From positions 1 to 58,610 of the forward strand of contig NZ_FCOK02000063.1 in NCBI RefSeq assembly GCF_001544555.2: 58,610 nucleotides of DNA. The letters run 5' to 3'. Made by a program: the position numbers and the translations under genes. The notes under the pieces are model-generated. The model worked only from the letters and a program-made list of their open reading frames with translations, ran no database searches and was not told the DNA's origin. Shown here one piece after another: positions 35,359-45,179 of the stretch (position 1 is the first letter of the stretch; each line of letters begins with the position of its first letter). The DNA is from Caballeronia udeis. Lineage in GTDB: Bacteria > Pseudomonadota > Gammaproteobacteria > Burkholderiales > Burkholderiaceae.

Positions 35359-37671
35359 TCAGCCTTCGAACACCGGCCGCAATTCAGTCACCTTGATGGT
35401 GGACTCGGGGGCACGGCCCTTGCGCGCCCGCTTGCCTACGTGCGCTTCCAGAGCCGCGCCCGCAAGTTTCTCGTCGCGCGCCTTGCCGCCCCGGCCCGTG
35501 CCGATCAGCACCAGGCCACGTGCGTCGATAGCAAGCGCCTGCCGCAACGTCTCCTTAGGATCGAGCGCGATCAAAATGACGCCACGGCCGCCGCCCGACA
35601 AGGTCTTCATCTCATCAATGTCGAATACCAGCAGGCGCCCGTTGCTCGACAAGCACGCGACCTGGGTCGCGCCCGGCAAAACCGGCATGGGCGTAAGCGG
35701 CGCCGCGCCTTCGTCGATAGTCATGAACGACTTGCCCGCCTTCACCCGGCTCACCATGTCGCCGAGCTTGGCCATGAAACCAAAGCCGTTACTCGACGCC
35801 AGCAGCAACGGTTGCTCAGCCGACGCGGCGAAGTAATGCAGCAAATGCGATCCCGCCTCGAGCTCGATCAGCGACGTGACCGGCACGCCGTCACCCCGGC
35901 CGCCCGGCAGTATCGCGACAGGCACGGAGTACACGCGCCCGTTGCTGCCCCACGCGATCAGCATGTCGGGCGTACGCGCCTGGAAGGCAGCATAAATGCC
36001 GTCACCCGCCTTGAACTGGAAGCTGGCCGGATCGAGGCCGTGGCCCTTCAACGCCCGCACCCAGCCCTTCTGCGACACCACCACCGTCACCGGATCATCA
36101 ATCACGCGTGCCTCGAACATCGCCCGCTTTTCCGGCTGGATCAGCGTGCGGCGGTCGTCGCCATATTGCTTGGCGTCGGCTTCGATTTCCTTGATCAGCA
36201 GGCGCTTCATGGCCGCGTCGCTGTTCAGCAGCTCTTCGAGCTTTTCCTTCTCGCTGCGCAATTCCTTCAGCTCCTGCTCGATCTTGATTGCTTCGAGCCG
36301 CGCGAGTTGGCGCAAACGGATTTCGAGGATGTCGTCGGCCTGACGTTCGCTGAGACTGAACCTGTCCATCAACGCCTGCTTCGGCTCGTCGGCTTCGCGG
36401 ATGACGCGGATCACTTCGTCGATATTCAGGAAGACGATCATCCGCCCTTCAAGAATATGGATCCGGTCGTTCACCTTCCCCAGCCGATGCTGCGTGCGGC
36501 GCGTGACGGTCGCGAACCGGAAGCCCACCCATTCTTGCAGGATGTCCCGAATGCTCTTCTGACGCGGCCGGCCGTCCGCACCGATCATCACGAGGTTGAT
36601 CGATGCATTCGATTCCAGGCTCGTGTGCGCGAGCAGCGAATTCACGAACTCCGTCTGGTCGATACGGCTCGACTTCGGCTCGAACACAAGCCGCACCGGC
36701 GCGTCCCGGCCGGATTCGTCGCGGACCGTGTCGAGCAACGCGAGCAGCGTCTGCTTGGTCTGCAACTGATCGGGACTCAGCGCCTTCTTGCCAAGCTTGA
36801 TCTTCGGGTTCGTCAGTTCCTCGATTTCCTCGAGCACCCTCTGGCCCGACGTGCTCGGCGGCAATTCGGTGATGACGAGTTGCCACTGACCACGCGCCAT
36901 CTCCTCGATCTTCCAGCGCGCCCGCACCTTCAGGCTGCCGCGTCCGCTTTCATAAGCCGCCGCAATCTCGGCCTGACTCGAAATGATCTGCCCGCCGCCG
37001 GGGAAATCCGGACCGGGAATCAGTTCGGCCAATCGCGCGTGATCGATCTTCGGATCGCGGATCATGGCGACCGCGGCAGCCGCGACCTCACGCAGATTGT
37101 GCGAGGGAATCTCGGTCGCCATGCCCACGGCAATACCCGACGCGCCGTTGAGCAACAAGAACGGCAGGCGTGCGGGCAGGAGCTTCGGCTCCTGGAACGA
37201 ACCGTCGTAGTTCGGCATGAAATCGACCGTGCCCATGTCGATTTCATCCAGCAGCAATTTCGCGATAGGAGTAAGACGCGCTTCCGTGTACCGCATGGCC
37301 GCAGCCCCGTCACCGTCGCGCGAGCCGAAGTTGCCCTGCCCGTCGATCAACGGATAGCGCATTGAAAACGCCTGAGCGAGACGGACGAGCGCGTCGTACG
37401 CCGACTGGTCGCCGTGCGGATGGTATTTACCCAGCACGTCACCCACCACGCGCGCCGATTTCACCGGCTTGGCCGTGTTGGCGAGGCCCATCTCGTTCAT
37501 CGCGAACAGGATGCGGCGCTGCACGGGCTTCTGCCCGTCGGAAACATCGGGGAGCGCCCGGCCTTTGACCACGCTCACTGCATAGTCGAGATACGCACGC
37601 TCGGCGTAATCGCCAAGCGTCAGTTTTTCGCCTTCAGGCGCGGCTTCTTGGTCCGCGAAGAGATCGTCCAT
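35359..37671 (-). CDS. parC: DNA topoisomerase IV subunit A
   Basis: 770 residues. Cuts and passes DNA with ParE to unlink daughter chromosomes. The catalytic Tyr is in AAMRYTEARL (about residue 127). The quinolone-response region reads GKYHPHGDQSAYDALVR, with Gln and Asp where E. coli ParC has Ser80 and Glu84. The C-terminal half is the beta-pinwheel (GYNR/GWVRA-type blades such as QKGWVRALKGHG). Placed 49 bases after parE on the same strand, so one operon. GGAAAT precedes the ATG. Length is normal for the family. Confidence 0.97.
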   Translation of the reverse strand: MDDLFADQEAAPEGEKLTLGDYAERAYLDYAVSVVKGRALPDVSDGQKPVQRRILFAMNEMGLANTAKPVKSARVVGDVLGKYHPHGDQSAYDALVRLAQAFSMRYPLIDGQGNFGSRDGDGAAAMRYTEARLTPIAKLLLDEIDMGTVDFMPNYDGSFQEPKLLPARLPFLLLNGASGIAVGMATEIPSHNLREVAAAAVAMIRDPKIDHARLAELIPGPDFPGGGQIISSQAEIAAAYESGRGSLKVRARWKIEEMARGQWQLVITELPPSTSGQRVLEEIEELTNPKIKLGKKALSPDQLQTKQTLLALLDTVRDESGRDAPVRLVFEPKSSRIDQTEFVNSLLAHTSLESNASINLVMIGADGRPRQKSIRDILQEWVGFRFATVTRRTQHRLGKVNDRIHILEGRMIVFLNIDEVIRVIREADEPKQALMDRFSLSERQADDILEIRLRQLARLEAIKIEQELKELRSEKEKLEELLNSDAAMKRLLIKEIEADAKQYGDDRRTLIQPEKRAMFEARVIDDPVTVVVSQKGWVRALKGHGLDPASFQFKAGDGIYAAFQARTPDMLIAWGSNGRVYSVPVAILPGGRGDGVPVTSLIELEAGSHLLHYFAASAEQPLLLASSNGFGFMAKLGDMVSRVKAGKSFMTIDEGAAPLTPMPVLPGATQVACLSSNGRLLVFDIDEMKTLSGGGRGVILIALDPKETLRQALAIDARGLVLIGTGRGGKARDEKLAGAALEAHVGKRARKGRAPESTIKVTELRPVFEG

Positions 37672-37720
37672 CAGATTTCCAGTGTTATGCGTTGACGAAG
37701 TTCAGGGGGTGCATGCAGCG

Positions 37721-39736
37721 TCAGATGTCGGCTTCGACTTCGTTGCCCTTCTCCTCGAGCCAGCTGCGCCGCGACGCCGCTTCGCCCTTGCCCATCAGCA
37801 TCGTCATGCGTGTGACCGTGTCTTCAAAACCGAGATCACCCACTTGAACCGGCAGCAACCGCCGCGTGTCCGGGTTCATCGTGGTGTCCCACAATTGCTC
37901 CGCGCTCATTTCGCCCAGGCCCTTGAAGCGGCTGATCGACCATTGGGTTTCCCGAACGCCGTCCTTCCTCAGCTTGTCCAGAATCGCCTCGAGCTCGCCT
38001 TCATCGAGTGCATAGAGCTTTTGCGCCGGCTTCTTGCCACGCGCGGGGGCATCGACGCGAAACAGCGGCGGCCGCGCGATGCACACATTGCCCTGCTCGA
38101 TCAGTTGCGGGAAGTGCTTGAAGAACAACGTGAGGAGCAGGACCTGGATATGCGAGCCGTCCACGTCCGCGTCCGACAGGATGCAGATCTTGCCGTAACG
38201 CAGGTTAGAGAGATCGGCCTTCTGGTCCGGGCTGTCCGGACTATGCGGATCCACGCCGATGGCCACTGCGATATCGTGCACTTCATTGTTCGCAAACAGC
38301 CGGTCGCGCTCGGTTTCCCACGTGTTCAACACCTTGCCGCGCAACGGCAGGATGGCCTGGAATTCCTTGTCGCGGCCCATCTTCGCCGAGCCGCCCGCCG
38401 AGTCACCCTCAACGAGGAAGAGCTCGTTGCGCGAGACATCCGTGGATTCGCAGTCGGTCAGTTTGCCGGGCAGCACCGCCACGCCCGAGCTCTTGCGCTT
38501 TTCTATCTTCTGCCCGGCGCGCGTGCGCGCCTGGGCCTGCCGGATCACCAGTTCCGCGAGCTTCTTGCCATACTCCACATGCTGGTTCAGCCACAGTTCG
38601 AGCGCGGGCCGCGTAAAGGACGACACCAGTTTCACCGCGTCACGGCTGTTGAGGCGTTCCTTGATCTGGCCTTGGAACTGCGGATCGAGCACTTTCGCCG
38701 ACAACACGAACGACACCCGCGCGAACACGTCTTCCGCCAACAGCTTCACGCCCTTGGGCTGAAGGTTGTGGAGTTCGACAAAGCTCTTGACCGCCTGGAA
38801 CAAACCGTCGCGCAATCCGGATTCGTGCGTGCCGCCGGCGGGCGTCGGGATCAGGTTGACGTACGACTCGCGCAACAACGGTCCTTCTTCGCTCCACGCC
38901 ACGACCCACGTTGCGCCCTCGCCTTCGGCGAAGGTTTCCTCGGTCGACTTTGCATTGCCCGCGAAACGCTCGCCTTCGAACAAGGGGATCAACAGGTCGC
39001 TACCGCCCATGCCTTCGAGCAGGTAACCCCGTAATCCATCCTCGTATTTCCAGCTTTGGCGTTCGCCGGTTTTTTCGTTGATAAGCACGACTTCCACGCC
39101 CGGCAGCAACACCGCCTTCGAACGCAAGAGCCGCTGCAACTCACCGACCGGCAGATTCGGCGAATCGAAATACTTGGGATTGGCCCAGGCGGTGACACGG
39201 GTTCCGGACTTCTTTTCGCCGCGGTTCATGGCACGGGTTTCGATGGACTTCACCACATCGCCGTTCGCAAAACCGAGTTCTGCGACCTTGCCGTCGCGCC
39301 ACACGGTCACGTCCAACCGCGTAGACAGCGCGTTTGTCACCGACACGCCCACGCCGTGCAGGCCACCCGAAAACGTGTACGCGCCGCCGGCTGCCTTGTC
39401 GAACTTGCCACCCGCGTGCAGTCGCGTGAACACTATCTCGACGACCGGCACGCCTTCTTCCGGATGCATGCCGAACGGAATGCCGCGTCCATCGTCTTCG
39501 ACAGACACCGAATGGTCAGCATGCAGCGTGACCGTGATCTGCTTGCCGTAGCCGCCGAGCGCCTCGTCCGAGGCGTTGTCGATGACTTCCTGAATGATGT
39601 GCAGCGGATTTTCGGTGCGGGTGTACATGCCGGGCCGTTGCTTGACCGGCTCGAGGCCCTTGAGCACCTTGATCGATGCTTCGCTGTATCCGCTGTTCTT
39701 GCCGCTGTCGGCGGTACTCGGTTTTTTTGTGGACAT
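37721..39736 (-). CDS. parE: DNA topoisomerase IV subunit B
   Basis: 671 residues. GHKL ATPase motifs: EVIDNASDEALGGYG (about residues 48-62), DDGRGIPFG, GGLHGVGVSVTNAL. TOPRIM motifs: EGDSAGGSAK and SDADVDGSHIQ. The C-terminal RFKGLGEMSAEQLWDTTM is typical of ParE/GyrB. The ATG at 39736 (MSTKKPSTADSG) is preferred to one 21 codons upstream. ParE was distinguished from GyrB by its shorter length and by the parC gene that follows after 49 bases. Provides ATP-driven strand passage in topoisomerase IV. Confidence 0.97.
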   Translation of the reverse strand: MSTKKPSTADSGKNSGYSEASIKVLKGLEPVKQRPGMYTRTENPLHIIQEVIDNASDEALGGYGKQITVTLHADHSVSVEDDGRGIPFGMHPEEGVPVVEIVFTRLHAGGKFDKAAGGAYTFSGGLHGVGVSVTNALSTRLDVTVWRDGKVAELGFANGDVVKSIETRAMNRGEKKSGTRVTAWANPKYFDSPNLPVGELQRLLRSKAVLLPGVEVVLINEKTGERQSWKYEDGLRGYLLEGMGGSDLLIPLFEGERFAGNAKSTEETFAEGEGATWVVAWSEEGPLLRESYVNLIPTPAGGTHESGLRDGLFQAVKSFVELHNLQPKGVKLLAEDVFARVSFVLSAKVLDPQFQGQIKERLNSRDAVKLVSSFTRPALELWLNQHVEYGKKLAELVIRQAQARTRAGQKIEKRKSSGVAVLPGKLTDCESTDVSRNELFLVEGDSAGGSAKMGRDKEFQAILPLRGKVLNTWETERDRLFANNEVHDIAVAIGVDPHSPDSPDQKADLSNLRYGKICILSDADVDGSHIQVLLLTLFFKHFPQLIEQGNVCIARPPLFRVDAPARGKKPAQKLYALDEGELEAILDKLRKDGVRETQWSISRFKGLGEMSAEQLWDTTMNPDTRRLLPVQVGDLGFEDTVTRMTMLMGKGEAASRRSWLEEKGNEVEADI

Positions 39737-40046
39737 GTCTGGACGTGGGTCCGGCGGTCCGGGCGGCCGCAACTTGATGGCAGCGGCCACGCCGGACAAC
39801 CGGCGAATGCGTGAACATAGCAGGCCAACCCGGCCAACCGCGCCTGAGCCGGCCGCGCCGGATTGCGCGTGATTAACTCGAAAACGCGACGGCCTCTCGC
39901 CTGACTACAGCGTTTCACTACAAGGTGTCACCACGGTGTAACCGCAGAGATCCTTGTCCGCTAGGCCGTGCGCCCGAAAACGCGACGTATTTTACTGTTT
40001 CCGATAAATTTTTCGATATGGGGAAGACGCTGGCCCGAAGGCCGGC
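39737..40046. other. intergenic region uup - parE
   Basis: 310 bases; it must contain the parE promoter and the uup terminator. I see no clear hairpin or -10/-35 pair and no gene. Confidence 0.4.
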
Positions 40047-41981
40047 TTACTTGCGCTTCGCTTCCAGTTCTTCCCAGCGTTCGAGCGCGACCAGCAATTC
40101 CTCGTCGATAGCCGCGTGCCGTTCGCTCAGCCGTGTCCCTTCTTTCGGATCTTTCGCGAACACCGAACCGTCTTCGAGCTTGGCCGCAATCGACTTTTGC
40201 TCGGCTTCGAGTGCCGCGATCTGCGCAGGCAACGCTTCCAGCTCGCGCACTTCCTTGTACGGCAGTTTGGTCGAGCGCTGCGAATTGCGCCCGCCGCCGC
40301 TGTCTTTCGGGCCGTCTTCCTTCTTCGCCTGCTTGGCCGTGTCACGGGCGGCGTCCAGAGCGATTCTCTCCGAACGTTCGCGCTGGATCTGCCAGTCGGT
40401 GAAGCCGCCCACGTATTCACGCCACTTGCCGCCGCCTTCGGATGCGAAGACCGAAGTCACCACGTTGTCCAGGAACTGGCGGTCGTGGCTCACCAGCAGA
40501 ACGGTGCCGTCGTAGTCGGTGAGCAGTTCTTCGAGCAACTCAAGCGTCTGGATGTCCAGGTCGTTGGTCGGCTCGTCCAGCACCAGCACATTCGCCGGCC
40601 GCGCGAACAGGCGCGCGAGCAACAGCCGGTTGCGTTCCCCTCCCGACAGCGAGCGCACAGGCGAACGCGCGCGCTCCGGTGCGAACAGGAAGTCGCCGAG
40701 ATAGCTCATCACATGCTTCTTCACGCCGTTCACTTCGACCCACTCGCTGCCTGGGCTGATGGTGTCGGCGAGGGTCTTGTCGAGGTCGAGCTGCGCGCGC
40801 ATCTGGTCGAAATACGCCACCTGCGTGTTCGTGCCGGTGCGCACGGTGCCTTCGTCGGGGGCGAGTTCGCCCAGGATCATCTTGAGCAGCGTGGTCTTGC
40901 CCGCGCCGTTCGGACCGATGAACCCGAACTTGTCGCCGCGCATGACGGTGGCCGTGAAGTTGTCGACAATCGTTCGATCGCCGTATTTCTTCGTCACGTC
41001 GGTCAGTTCCGACACGATCTTGCCCGAACGCTCGCCCTGGCCTACGTCCAGCTTCACGTTGCCTTGTACATTGCGGCGTTCGGCACGCTCGTTGCGCATT
41101 TCCACCAGCCGCGCGATACGGCCGACGCTGCGCGTGCGCCGCGCCTCCACGCCCTTGCGAATCCACACTTCTTCCTGCGCCAGCAGCTTGTCGAACTTGG
41201 CGGCTTCCACCTGCTCGATTTCGAGTTGCTGCGCCTTGCGCGTCTGGTAGGCGGTGTAGTTACCCGGGTACGACAGCAGGCGTCCGCGATCCAGATCCAC
41301 AATTCTGGTCGCGACCTTGTCGAGAAAAGCCCGGTCGTGGGTGATGAACAGCAAGCCCGTGCGCAACGTCACCAGCATTTCTTCCAGCCAGCGAATGCCG
41401 TCGAAGTCGAGGTGGTTGGTCGGCTCGTCCAGAAGCAGCACGTCCGGTTGCACGACCAGCGCACGCGCCAGCGCCACGCGCTTTTTCATGCCACCCGAGA
41501 GCGCGCCCGAACGGATGTCGCCGTCAAGGCCGATCTGCTGCAGCGTGGTCGCCACGCGTGTTTGCCAGTTCCAGGCGTCGTGCAGGTCGAGCGAGGACTG
41601 CAGCGCGTTCATGCTGTGCAGCAGCTCGTCGTGCTCGGGACCTTCGGGGGTATCGGCGAGTTTGTGCGCCACGACGTCATATTCGTCGAGCAGTTCCCGT
41701 TCATGCGACAGGCCGGACGCGACGACGTCGAACACCGACGCCTCCAGGTCGAACTCGGGCTCCTGCGGCACGTACACGGTGGTGAGCTCGTTTTGCCGCG
41801 TGATAAGGCCGTCGTCCGGCTTGGTGAGCCCGGCAATGATCTTCAGCAGCGACGACTTGCCGGCGCCGTTACGGCCGATCAGACCGACGCGTTCGCCCGC
41901 TTCGAGTGAAAAGTCAGCGTGATCGAGCAACGCAACGTGGCCGAACGCGAGTTGCGCGTTCGAAATTGAATAAAGCGACAT
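40047..41981 (-). CDS. uup: ABC-F family ATPase, Uup-like
   Basis: 644 residues with two ATPase domains and no membrane span. Walker A sites are GRNGAGKSS (about residue 37) and GPNGAGKTT (about 357). Signature motifs are ALSGGMKKR and SLSGGERNR, and DEPTNHLD and DEPTNDLD confirm ABC-F. The linker (about 240-315) is Arg-rich (EARRTRSVGRIARLVEMR). The C-terminal 80 residues form a Lys/Glu coiled coil as in Uup. ABC-F proteins act on ribosomes or DNA intermediates; Uup affects transposon excision and ribosome function in E. coli. It stands alone upstream of parE. Confidence 0.9.
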   Translation of the reverse strand: MSLYSISNAQLAFGHVALLDHADFSLEAGERVGLIGRNGAGKSSLLKIIAGLTKPDDGLITRQNELTTVYVPQEPEFDLEASVFDVVASGLSHERELLDEYDVVAHKLADTPEGPEHDELLHSMNALQSSLDLHDAWNWQTRVATTLQQIGLDGDIRSGALSGGMKKRVALARALVVQPDVLLLDEPTNHLDFDGIRWLEEMLVTLRTGLLFITHDRAFLDKVATRIVDLDRGRLLSYPGNYTAYQTRKAQQLEIEQVEAAKFDKLLAQEEVWIRKGVEARRTRSVGRIARLVEMRNERAERRNVQGNVKLDVGQGERSGKIVSELTDVTKKYGDRTIVDNFTATVMRGDKFGFIGPNGAGKTTLLKMILGELAPDEGTVRTGTNTQVAYFDQMRAQLDLDKTLADTISPGSEWVEVNGVKKHVMSYLGDFLFAPERARSPVRSLSGGERNRLLLARLFARPANVLVLDEPTNDLDIQTLELLEELLTDYDGTVLLVSHDRQFLDNVVTSVFASEGGGKWREYVGGFTDWQIQRERSERIALDAARDTAKQAKKEDGPKDSGGGRNSQRSTKLPYKEVRELEALPAQIAALEAEQKSIAAKLEDGSVFAKDPKEGTRLSERHAAIDEELLVALERWEELEAKRK

Positions 41982-42104
41982 GGGAGGCAGCCGGAAAAGT
42001 GCAAATACTGGAAGCGGCCATTGTACCGGTCTTGACCGGCGCGCTCGGAGGCCCTATGTCTTCAGGACAAGGCAACGTACCAAATTTGAGATGGTCAGGA
42101 ACAA

Positions 42105-42129
42105 AAAAACGCGGCCGCGCCGCGTTTTT
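42105..42129. terminator. terminator after DUF4399 gene
   Basis: AAAAACGCGG / CCGCGTTTTT stem with a 5-base loop, A-run and T-run on either side. On the minus strand it closes the DUF4399 gene 40 bases downstream of its stop. Confidence 0.8.
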
Positions 42130-42170
42130 GAGATTCGCACAAAGATTGGTGCGAGCCTGCGCGATGCTCG

Positions 42171-42578
42171 TTATTGCACGTGGATCTTGATTGTCTGGCT
42201 CATTTCTGGTCCGAATGACTGGTGGGCGCCGTCGCCGAACTGCAGGGTCAGCGTGTGATCGCCGGGGGGCAGCTTCACGTCTGCCTCCGTCTGCGCCTTG
42301 CCGAAATGCAGCGATTTATCGTTCATTGGAATCACGAGACCCTTTTGCATCGGGCCTGCGTCGATCAGCACATGATGGTGGCCTTTCTTCGGATCCATAT
42401 CACCGGCCGGTGCGAGCCCCATGCCTTCCAGGCCGAAGACCATATGCACCGGGCTTGTGACGGTTGCGCCGTCTTTCGGTTCGACGAAAAATACCCGGGC
42501 TTGCTGCGCGTGCGCAGCGACCGCCACGAGGAAAACGCTCGACAACACCGCTCCCGACAACAGTTTCTTGAACATCAT
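42171..42578 (-). CDS. DUF4399 exported protein
   Basis: 135 residues with a clear signal peptide (MMFKKLLSGAVLSSVFLVAV, cut near AAHAQ). The mature part has RVFFVEPKDGATVTSPV, GHHHVLIDAG and PGDHTLTLQFGDGAHQSF, which are the DUF4399 hallmarks. The His-rich GHHHVLID segment might bind a metal, but no activity is known. Two adjacent ATGs (42578 and 42575) are both possible; the longer frame from 42737 lacks a signal peptide. Periplasmic, single gene. Confidence 0.9.
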   Translation of the reverse strand: MMFKKLLSGAVLSSVFLVAVAAHAQQARVFFVEPKDGATVTSPVHMVFGLEGMGLAPAGDMDPKKGHHHVLIDAGPMQKGLVIPMNDKSLHFGKAQTEADVKLPPGDHTLTLQFGDGAHQSFGPEMSQTIKIHVQ

Positions 42579-42940
42579 TTTTTTGCCCCCAGAAGAATGC
42601 AACTGCCGGATCAACGATCCGGCAGGCCAAAACGGTTTCGTGCTTTCGTGCGATAGGCATGGCGAACGACACCGCGCGACCGGCCGGACGACATGCGAGA
42701 GACTCAAAAACCGCCGGGGAGAGAATACACCGCGCATGCGAAATCACGCAGATTCGTGCCTGCGCCCTGCCCCGGGCAGTCAATTCACTTTGAGGAACCC
42801 ATCCTGACATTCCGGTACTATGCGGATCGCCGGACGTTTAGGCGGCCGCACGCGGCGTATGCCCGAATCCGAATTTTCGGGGATACGCCGTTAGTTGATT
42901 ATTTAACGATGTTTTGTCGAACGAGAAGAAAGAGTCTGTC
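42579..42940. other. divergent region, DUF4399 / rubredoxin
   Basis: 362 bases without a supported gene. The segment 42790-42910 is A/T-richer and probably holds the rubredoxin promoter, but I cannot pick boxes with proper spacing. Confidence 0.4.
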
Positions 42941-43123
42941 GTGAGTGAAGTTTTAGAATATAAAAGCTGGGTTTGCCTGATTTGTGGCTGGATATACAAC
43001 GAAGAGGATGGTTTGCCGGAAGAAGGCATTGCGGCCGGAACCCGTTTCGCCGATATCCCCGACACGTGGCGCTGCCCATTATGCGACGTGGGTAAAGACG
43101 ATTTCGTGGCAGTCGAGTTCTGA
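42941..43123 (+). CDS. rubredoxin
   Basis: 60 residues with one Fe(Cys)4 site: CLICGWIY (about residues 11-18) and CPLCDVGK (about 44-51). The surrounding GLPEEGIAAGTRFADIPDTWRC-type stretch is classic. It is a small soluble one-electron carrier. The GTG at 42941 gives MSEVLEYKSWVCLICG, which fits family N-termini better than the TTG at 42914; its ribosome site is weak (AAGAAAGAG). No partner reductase or hydroxylase gene is adjacent. Confidence 0.93.
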   Translation: MSEVLEYKSWVCLICGWIYNEEDGLPEEGIAAGTRFADIPDTWRCPLCDVGKDDFVAVEF

Positions 43124-43178
43124 TCCGGCTGTCGCTTGGGTCGTTCATCGGGTCGTTTCAGTCTGATTTCGCGCCGCT

Positions 43179-43913
43179 TCAGCGCGCGACCACGATCAGT
43201 TCCCGGCTCGCGGCAGATACCGCCGCCCCGTCCCAATCGCCCTGCCATGTAACGTGATGGAACCCGGCCGACTCGAGTTGGGCGGTGAGTTCATCCTGGG
43301 TGCGAAAGCGCAGTTCGCTGGCGGACGTCAACGTCTCGCCTGTCGCCTTGAATCGATAATACGTGTTGAAGCGAATGCCCGACTCCGGGCTTCCGCTCAC
43401 GTCGTCTTGCCAAACCTCCACCTCGCCGATCCCGTCCATATTGATCAGCCTGCGCGATTGCGCCGGCGTCCACGATTCCCACGCCCGCGCGGCCGGATTG
43501 CGGCTCTCGAACGCCAGTGTGCCGCCGTGGCGCAGCGCATAGCGGGCGGCTTTGAGCGTATCGAGGAACGACGTGTCGTCGACAAAAACCTGCGCGACAT
43601 GGCCCGTCATCACCAGCAGATCGGCGGGCGGCAGCAACGCGAGCGCGCGGGCGTCGCCTTCAATCCACTGAACATGCTCACCTTCCGGCCTGTGCCGCGC
43701 CACGTGCAGCATCTCGGGCGCGGGATCGACGGCAATCACGCGATGCCCGCGCGATGCCAGTTCGCACGCGAGCAAGCCCGTTCCGCAACCGAGATCGATT
43801 ACGCGCTGCTTGCCTGCGGCCAGCGCGAGGTAGAAGGCTGTATCGGCGGCGAAGGGGTTCAGGGTGTCGTATAGCGCGACGAGGCGCGGATCGGTGTAGA
43901 GCGTGGATGGCAT
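43179..43913 (-). CDS. class I SAM-dependent methyltransferase
   Basis: 244 residues. SAM motif VIDLGCGTGLLACELASRG (about residues 38-56), acidic motif II VIAVDPAPEML, and WIEGDARALALLPPADLLVMTG. The C-terminal half carries FESRNPAARAWESW and HHVTWQGDWDGA, common in small-molecule methyltransferases of this group. Substrate unknown. It is followed in the opposite direction by rubredoxin and preceded by the DUF4239 gene on the same strand with a 42-base gap, so the two may be co-transcribed. Confidence 0.88.
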   Translation of the reverse strand: MPSTLYTDPRLVALYDTLNPFAADTAFYLALAAGKQRVIDLGCGTGLLACELASRGHRVIAVDPAPEMLHVARHRPEGEHVQWIEGDARALALLPPADLLVMTGHVAQVFVDDTSFLDTLKAARYALRHGGTLAFESRNPAARAWESWTPAQSRRLINMDGIGEVEVWQDDVSGSPESGIRFNTYYRFKATGETLTSASELRFRTQDELTAQLESAGFHHVTWQGDWDGAAVSAASRELIVVAR

Positions 43914-43955
43914 CAGATAGTCGGCAGGGGATTCAAGCGTCGGGCGTTCAGTGTT

Positions 43956-44759
43956 TCAGCGGTTGAGGTAAGAGAGCGCGTCGCGCATGGGCTGGCTTGG
44001 CACGAGGATGGAGCCCGTGAACGGTGTGTTGAGATCGAGGATCACGAGCACCGTGGACGCTATCGATAACGCCCCGAGTGTAAGCGTCACCATCGCCAGT
44101 GCGTTGCGCGGCGCGATCAGGCCAAAGCAAAGGAAGATGACGAGAAGCCAGAAGACCAGAATCCGGTCGAACGGCGACGAAGCCGAACCACGCGCCTCCT
44201 CCACGATTTTCCAGCGTTGCTGGATTAGCTGGTCGAACCGGCCAAGCGCTTCTTCAGCGAGTTTCTGGTGGAACGCATCGACGGGCTGCAACTCGCGGGC
44301 ATATCGTTGCGCCCGTTCAAGCATGGCGCCCAGTACGCGGCTGTCGAGATTATCGGTGCCGTAGCCCGGCACCAGCGTTTTCTGATAATAGTCCCCGGCC
44401 GGCGGCGGTTCCTGCGACCAGGTGGACGCGATCGCGGCCGCCGTATAGGCGCGCAGGATCTGCCGGGGGACGTCGGCGTCCGTGCCGTACTCGCGCAGGC
44501 TGTTGTCGAGTTGGATCAGCTCGGCGGCGTAGGTACGGATGTCGGCGGTGGTGGTATCGAATACGGTTTTCGACGATGCCGTCAGCAAACCCAGCACGAG
44601 CGCTGCGAACGTGACCAGCATGCCGACCACCAGTTTCAGCAACTGCACGGTTTCATGCGCCTTGTGCTCCTCAGGCAGCAAGGGGCGCACGATCACGCCA
44701 AGCCCGGTGGCCGCGAGCAGACACAAGAACACGACAGCAGCGGTTTCGAGTTCGGTCAT
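43956..44759 (-). CDS. DUF4239 (bestrophin-like) membrane protein
   Basis: 267 residues. Two N-terminal helices (AAVVFLCLLAATGLGVIV; LVVGMLVTFAALVLGLL) and two C-terminal ones (ILVFWLLVIFLCFGLIA; TLTLGALSIASTVLVIL) enclose a soluble helical part. The turn DLNTPFTGSILVPS near the end and the SSKTVFDTTTADIRTYAAEL stretch mark DUF4239. Distant bestrophin-like fold suggests an ion channel, unproven. The next gene on the strand is a methyltransferase. Confidence 0.85.
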   Translation of the reverse strand: MTELETAAVVFLCLLAATGLGVIVRPLLPEEHKAHETVQLLKLVVGMLVTFAALVLGLLTASSKTVFDTTTADIRTYAAELIQLDNSLREYGTDADVPRQILRAYTAAAIASTWSQEPPPAGDYYQKTLVPGYGTDNLDSRVLGAMLERAQRYARELQPVDAFHQKLAEEALGRFDQLIQQRWKIVEEARGSASSPFDRILVFWLLVIFLCFGLIAPRNALAMVTLTLGALSIASTVLVILDLNTPFTGSILVPSQPMRDALSYLNR

Positions 44760-44894
44760 GACGGAGGACCAGGGGACGTTTGCATTATGGGATGAAGTGG
44801 CGGGTTATTCCAGACGATAGGATTCAAGTTGACCTGATCGTCAAGCGACAACCATAATCCGCAGTTGTGCTTGTTAAACAGCCGGCGAGAAATC

Positions 44895-45179
44895 ATGAAA
44901 AAGACAAAATACTGGGCGGCGGGGTTTGCACTGGCAGCTAGCAGTTGTGCGTTCGCAAACATCGCCGAGGATAACCTTGTTCGCAGCGCAGCACCTGCGA
45001 ATGACCGCGTCATGGGCAACGAGTGCACGGACCGCTCGATCAAACCGTTCGCGCGGCCAAAAGACAGCGCGCTATCGGACGATATGTTGCGGGCGGCGTT
45101 GATCCTGGTTTCTGGTTTTGCTAGCGGTAGTAATCGTGGGGCCGAGACTGGCGTGTGCGGAGAGCGGTCGACGCGTTAG
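44895..45179 (+). CDS. small exported hypothetical protein
   Basis: 94 residues with a convincing signal peptide (MKKTKYWAAGFALAASS, cut near CAFA). The mature part NIAEDNLVRSAAPANDRVMG is followed by two Cys (NECTD and GVCGE), perhaps a disulfide. A hydrophobic stretch MLRAALILVSGFASG lies between them. GCGAGA lies before the ATG at 44895. No family recognised. Composition is plausible for a real gene but the short length keeps confidence moderate. Confidence 0.5.
   Translation: MKKTKYWAAGFALAASSCAFANIAEDNLVRSAAPANDRVMGNECTDRSIKPFARPKDSALSDDMLRAALILVSGFASGSNRGAETGVCGERSTR

Noticed and set aside
35347..37365. 672-residue plus-strand frame
   Set aside because: Antisense to parC, Arg/His/Gln-rich, no domain; parC itself is unmistakable.
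37682..39034. 450-residue plus-strand frame
   Set aside because: Antisense shadow of parE; no recognisable motif.
40116..41909. 597-residue plus-strand frame
   Set aside because: Antisense shadow of uup.
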